A model generated the notes under the pieces. The model made no database searches. It was not told the origin of the DNA and saw only the letters and a program-made list of their open reading frames with translations. This document shows, in pieces, positions 61,634 through 64,000 of a stretch of DNA of 64,000 bases; the stretch's first letter is position 1, and each line of letters begins with the position of its first letter. The translations under genes were made by a program, and so were the position numbers. This stretch comes from Sorangium cellulosum (lineage in GTDB: Bacteria; Myxococcota_A; Polyangia; Polyangiales; Polyangiaceae): positions 1,116,001 through 1,180,000 of the forward strand of contig NZ_CP012673.1 of assembly GCF_002950945.1 (NCBI RefSeq). The letters run 5' to 3'.

Positions 61634-62107
61634 ATGGGCATGTCGGGCGGCGGAGGGCGCAGGCGTCGGGGCGGGGGCTTCAGCGAGATCAACGTCACGC
61701 CGCTCGTCGACGTGATGCTGGTGCTCCTCGTGGTGTTCATGGTCACCGCCCCGCTGCTCACGGCCGGGCTCCGGGTGGAGCTGCCGAACGTCGCCGCCGA
61801 GGAGGCGCCGACGAAGGACACGAAGCTCGTCGTGACCGTCACGAAGGAAGAGAAGATCCTCTTCGGCGAGGACGACGCGACGGCGGACATCGAGGGCGTG
61901 CTGGCCTCGAACGCGCGCGTGCAGAAGGAGAAGGAGCTCTACATCCGCGCCGACAAGGACGCCCGTTACGGCGCCGTGGCGCGGGTCGTCGCGGCCGCCC
62001 GGTCGGCGGGCGTCGAGGGGCTGAACCTGCTCGTCGAGCCGGAGATCGAGCCGGAGGATGACCCCAAGGCCGGCGGCGCGGCCCGTCCCGGCGGAGCGGC
62101 GCCGTGA
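61634..62107 (+). CDS. tolR: TolR/ExbD-type proton channel subunit
   Basis: A 157-residue protein with a Gly/Arg-rich cytoplasmic start, the membrane segment INVTPLVDVMLVLLVVFMVT containing the proton-conducting Asp (LVDVML), and a periplasmic domain (LRVELPNVAAEEAP...YIRADKDARYGAVARVVAAARSAG). Length and motif are normal. The TGA overlaps the GTG of the next gene. Confidence 0.95.
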   Translation: MGMSGGGGRRRRGGGFSEINVTPLVDVMLVLLVVFMVTAPLLTAGLRVELPNVAAEEAPTKDTKLVVTVTKEEKILFGEDDATADIEGVLASNARVQKEKELYIRADKDARYGAVARVVAAARSAGVEGLNLLVEPEIEPEDDPKAGGAARPGGAAP

Positions 62108-62961
62108 GCGCGGCGCCGGCGCGCGCGCCGGCGGCGGCGGGCCCGAAGGAGCGGCCCAGGCCGAGGAGCGACTTCCGCCCCCGGGACCTCGCGATCGCGG
62201 TGGCGGTGGCGGTGGCCGTGCAGGCGGGCGCCGCGGTCGCGATCACGGTCGCGGACCTCTCCCGGCCGGCGGCCGCGCCGGAGATCGAGAAGGGGCCGAG
62301 CGTGCCGGTGAAGGTCGTCCCCGTGCTGGACCTCGACACGCCGCTGCTCAAGCTGGGGGGCAAGAAGGACAGGATGAAGCTGCCCGACCGCTGGGTGCGC
62401 CAGACGCCCAAGCCGCGCGTCGAGCAGAAGGCGTTCGCGTCTCCGAAGGCGGGCAAGACGGTCGAGGACATCCCGAAGGAGGACGTGAAGGTCGCCGACG
62501 CGGGCACCGAGCCGCCGCCGCCCGACGCGGAGGTCGCGAAGCAGGTCGACACCGAGATCGCGCCCACCGACGCCGGACCGCCCGCCAACGTGGCCCAGGA
62601 GGGCCACTCGGACGGCGTGGCCGAGGGCACGGAGACCGATCCGCTCAAGGCGCGCGCGGTGGACCTGTACCTCGCCCGCATCGCGGGCTGGTTCTCGAGC
62701 AGGTTCCGCGTGAACGGCTCCGGGCTCCCGGCCGAGGAGCTGGTGAAGCACAAGCCGCGCGCGGTGATCGTCCTGTCCGACGGGCAGATGGTGAGTTACA
62801 CGCTGACGCCCAGCGGCAACGCCATCTTCGACGCGGCCGCGCGCGCGACGCTCGAGGGCGCGAAGGGGCAGGCGCTGCCGCCGCCGCCCGAGAACTATCC
62901 TGATCTGGGGCAGAAGCAGGTCAGCGTCACGTTCGTCTGTAGAGAGAACACATGCGACTAG
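62104..62961 (+). CDS. tolA: TolA/TonB-type energy transducer
   Basis: A 285-residue protein starting at a GTG overlapping the tolR stop. It has an N-terminal basic segment and a membrane helix (LAIAVAVAVAVQAGAAVAITV). A periplasmic linker rich in Lys/Pro/Asp/Glu follows (KPRVEQKAFASPKAGKTVED). The C-terminal domain has the TolA/TonB fold pattern (YLARIAGWFSSRFRVNGSG, AVIVLSDGQMVSYTLTPSGN, IFDAAARATLEGAKG). It spans the periplasm and connects TolQR to Pal/TolB. The helical domain II of enterobacterial TolA is short here. The C-terminal Cys pair (CRENTC) is at a position often disulfide-bonded in TolA. It overlaps tolB by 10 bases. Confidence 0.85.
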   Translation: MSAAPARAPAAAGPKERPRPRSDFRPRDLAIAVAVAVAVQAGAAVAITVADLSRPAAAPEIEKGPSVPVKVVPVLDLDTPLLKLGGKKDRMKLPDRWVRQTPKPRVEQKAFASPKAGKTVEDIPKEDVKVADAGTEPPPPDAEVAKQVDTEIAPTDAGPPANVAQEGHSDGVAEGTETDPLKARAVDLYLARIAGWFSSRFRVNGSGLPAEELVKHKPRAVIVLSDGQMVSYTLTPSGNAIFDAAARATLEGAKGQALPPPPENYPDLGQKQVSVTFVCRENTCD

Positions 62962-64000
62962 CTCGAACCACCCTCGGCGCCCTGGCGCTCGCCGCCGCCG
63001 CGCTCGCTGCTCCCCCCGCACCCGCCCAGGCGCCGGCGGCCGCGCCGCCGCCCAACCCGGACGAGCTGCTCGGCCACATCACGGTCGTGGCCGGCGCCTC
63101 GCGCCCGCTCCCGAAGATCGGCGTCCTGCCGTCGCTCGTCTCCGACGCCGAGGACGTGACGGTCCACAGCGTGGTCCGGCGCGACCTCGAGCTCTGCGGC
63201 GAGTTCGAGGTGCTGCCCGAGAGCGCCGCGCCCGAGGGGCTCTACCTCTCGGACAGCCCGGTGGACGTGAAGGCGTGGTCGGCGAAGGGCGTCGAGGCGG
63301 TCGTGAGCGTGCGCGGCAAGAAGGTCGGCGCCGACAAGGCCGAGCTCGTCGGCCAGGCGTTCCTGGTGAACCGCGGGCAGGCCGCGGTGTTCGACAAGAA
63401 GTTCATCGTGCCCCTCCGCGACGTGCGCTTCGAGTCCCACCGGGTGGCCGATCAGCTGATCGGCGCCCTCACCGGCCAGAACGGCGGCTTCGCCAGCCAC
63501 ATGACGTTTGCGTCGGGCTCGGGTACGCTGCGCCGCGTCTACACGATCGACGCCGACGGCCACGACGCCCGGGCGGTCTCTCCGCCCGAGCAGACCGCCA
63601 TCGCCCCTGCGTTCGGGAAGAACGAGCAGCTCTATTACGCGGCGAGCGTGAAGGGGGACGAGTACAAGATCGTCACGCCGGGTGGCAATCCGGTCGCGCT
63701 GCCCGTGAAGGGTTCGGTCTACGGCATCGCCTTCTCGAAGGACCGCTCCCAGGTGGCGCTCAGCATCGGGGTGGGGTCGACGATCCGGCTGTTCTCGGGC
63801 CCCGACTTCCAGAACATCAAGCCGGCGTCCGAGGTCGGGATGGCGCTGCACCCGGCGTTCACGCCGACCGGCAAGCTCGCCTTCTCGGGCGAGGGCAAGT
63901 ACGGACAGCGCATCTACGTGGGCGGCAAGGCGATCTCCCCGGACGGGCTCTGGGCGTCCGCGCCCACGTTCTGCAACCACCCCGACGGCGTGAAGGCGGT
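62952..64000 (+). CDS. tolB: TolB, 3' end outside window
   Basis: The frame opens at ATG 62952, inside the end of tolA, and runs off the right edge; 349 residues are visible. A signal peptide (LARTTLGALALAAAALAAPPAPAQA) is followed by the TolB N-terminal domain (ITVVAGASRPLPKIGVLPSL, LELCGEFEVLPES) and the start of the beta-propeller with TolB/WD40-like blades (VYTIDADGHDARAVSPPEQT, IAFSKDRSQVAL, PAFTPTGKLAFSGEGKYGQR). TolB is periplasmic and binds Pal. The fit with the Tol operon is strong, although beta-propeller similarity alone would not distinguish it from related propellers. Confidence 0.88.
   Translation, partial: MRLARTTLGALALAAAALAAPPAPAQAPAAAPPPNPDELLGHITVVAGASRPLPKIGVLPSLVSDAEDVTVHSVVRRDLELCGEFEVLPESAAPEGLYLSDSPVDVKAWSAKGVEAVVSVRGKKVGADKAELVGQAFLVNRGQAAVFDKKFIVPLRDVRFESHRVADQLIGALTGQNGGFASHMTFASGSGTLRRVYTIDADGHDARAVSPPEQTAIAPAFGKNEQLYYAASVKGDEYKIVTPGGNPVALPVKGSVYGIAFSKDRSQVALSIGVGSTIRLFSGPDFQNIKPASEVGMALHPAFTPTGKLAFSGEGKYGQRIYVGGKAISPDGLWASAPTFCNHPDGVKA

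Overview
The window is very GC-rich DNA (mostly G or C in third codon positions) that looks like the chromosome of a large-genome myxobacterium of the Polyangiales (Sorangium/Polyangium type). The evidence is the density of lipoproteins and Ala/Pro- or Gly-rich linkers, several Ser/Thr kinases, AgmX/PglI-type repeats, a MYXO-CTERM-like tail, PGRS-like glycine-rich surface proteins and a DUF6918 protein. No rRNA, CRISPR array or intact insertion sequence was seen. One tRNA (Pro, anticodon CGG) is present. Assignment below order level is inference.

Layout. 1-7 kb: the 3' part of a TPR protein, a YkgJ-type cysteine-cluster protein, then a leftward run of rhomboid protease, lipoprotein, MlaE permease, lipoprotein and a CrtI/RetSat-like flavoprotein. 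7-12.5 kb: cysS, a DnaJ/CbpA-type co-chaperone, an AgmX-like lipoprotein and a probable pseudokinase. 12.6-15.7 kb: a secreted alpha/beta hydrolase and an outer-membrane protein, divergent from a TetR regulator with palindromic operators between them. 16-20 kb: a zincin lipoprotein, a chorismate-binding-enzyme homologue lacking its catalytic middle, an HMA-thioredoxin lipoprotein and a receiver-XRE regulator. 20-25.4 kb: tRNA-Pro, a hybrid histidine kinase and etfBA. 25.4-26.2 kb: a non-coding region with a 43-bp tandem array.

27-46 kb is the most unusual part. A sigma-70-family factor with a translationally coupled small protein is divergent from a rightward block of two Ser/Thr kinases, a one-pass membrane protein, a TPR/PEGA membrane protein and a PGRS-like beta-helix lipoprotein (copy A, 27.2-36.0 kb). 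A second, decayed copy in the same order and orientation (copy B, 40.1-45.1 kb) keeps intact versions of the last three genes. Its sigma gene is reduced to an N-terminal stub, its first kinase is wrecked and its second kinase is lost. Between the copies sits a type VI secretion-type effector islet: a VgrG-like tail fragment, a DUF2169 adaptor, a PAAR-like (DUF4150) protein with a C-terminal toxin-like domain, and a low-GC presumptive immunity gene. The recurring membrane module is the best candidate here for an undescribed system.

46-64 kb returns to ordinary chromosome: nadB overlapping a CPBP protease and a patatin-like protein; a YchJ-like protein; a lipoprotein with two chromo-barrel/Tudor-knot-like repeats; an EF-G paralogue; a RecA/KaiC-like ATPase with an unusual C-terminal domain; DUF6918; a zinc-ribbon membrane protein; a secreted GH15-like enzyme; and a Tol-Pal operon ordered pal-tolQ-tolR-tolA-tolB, with tolB running off the right edge.
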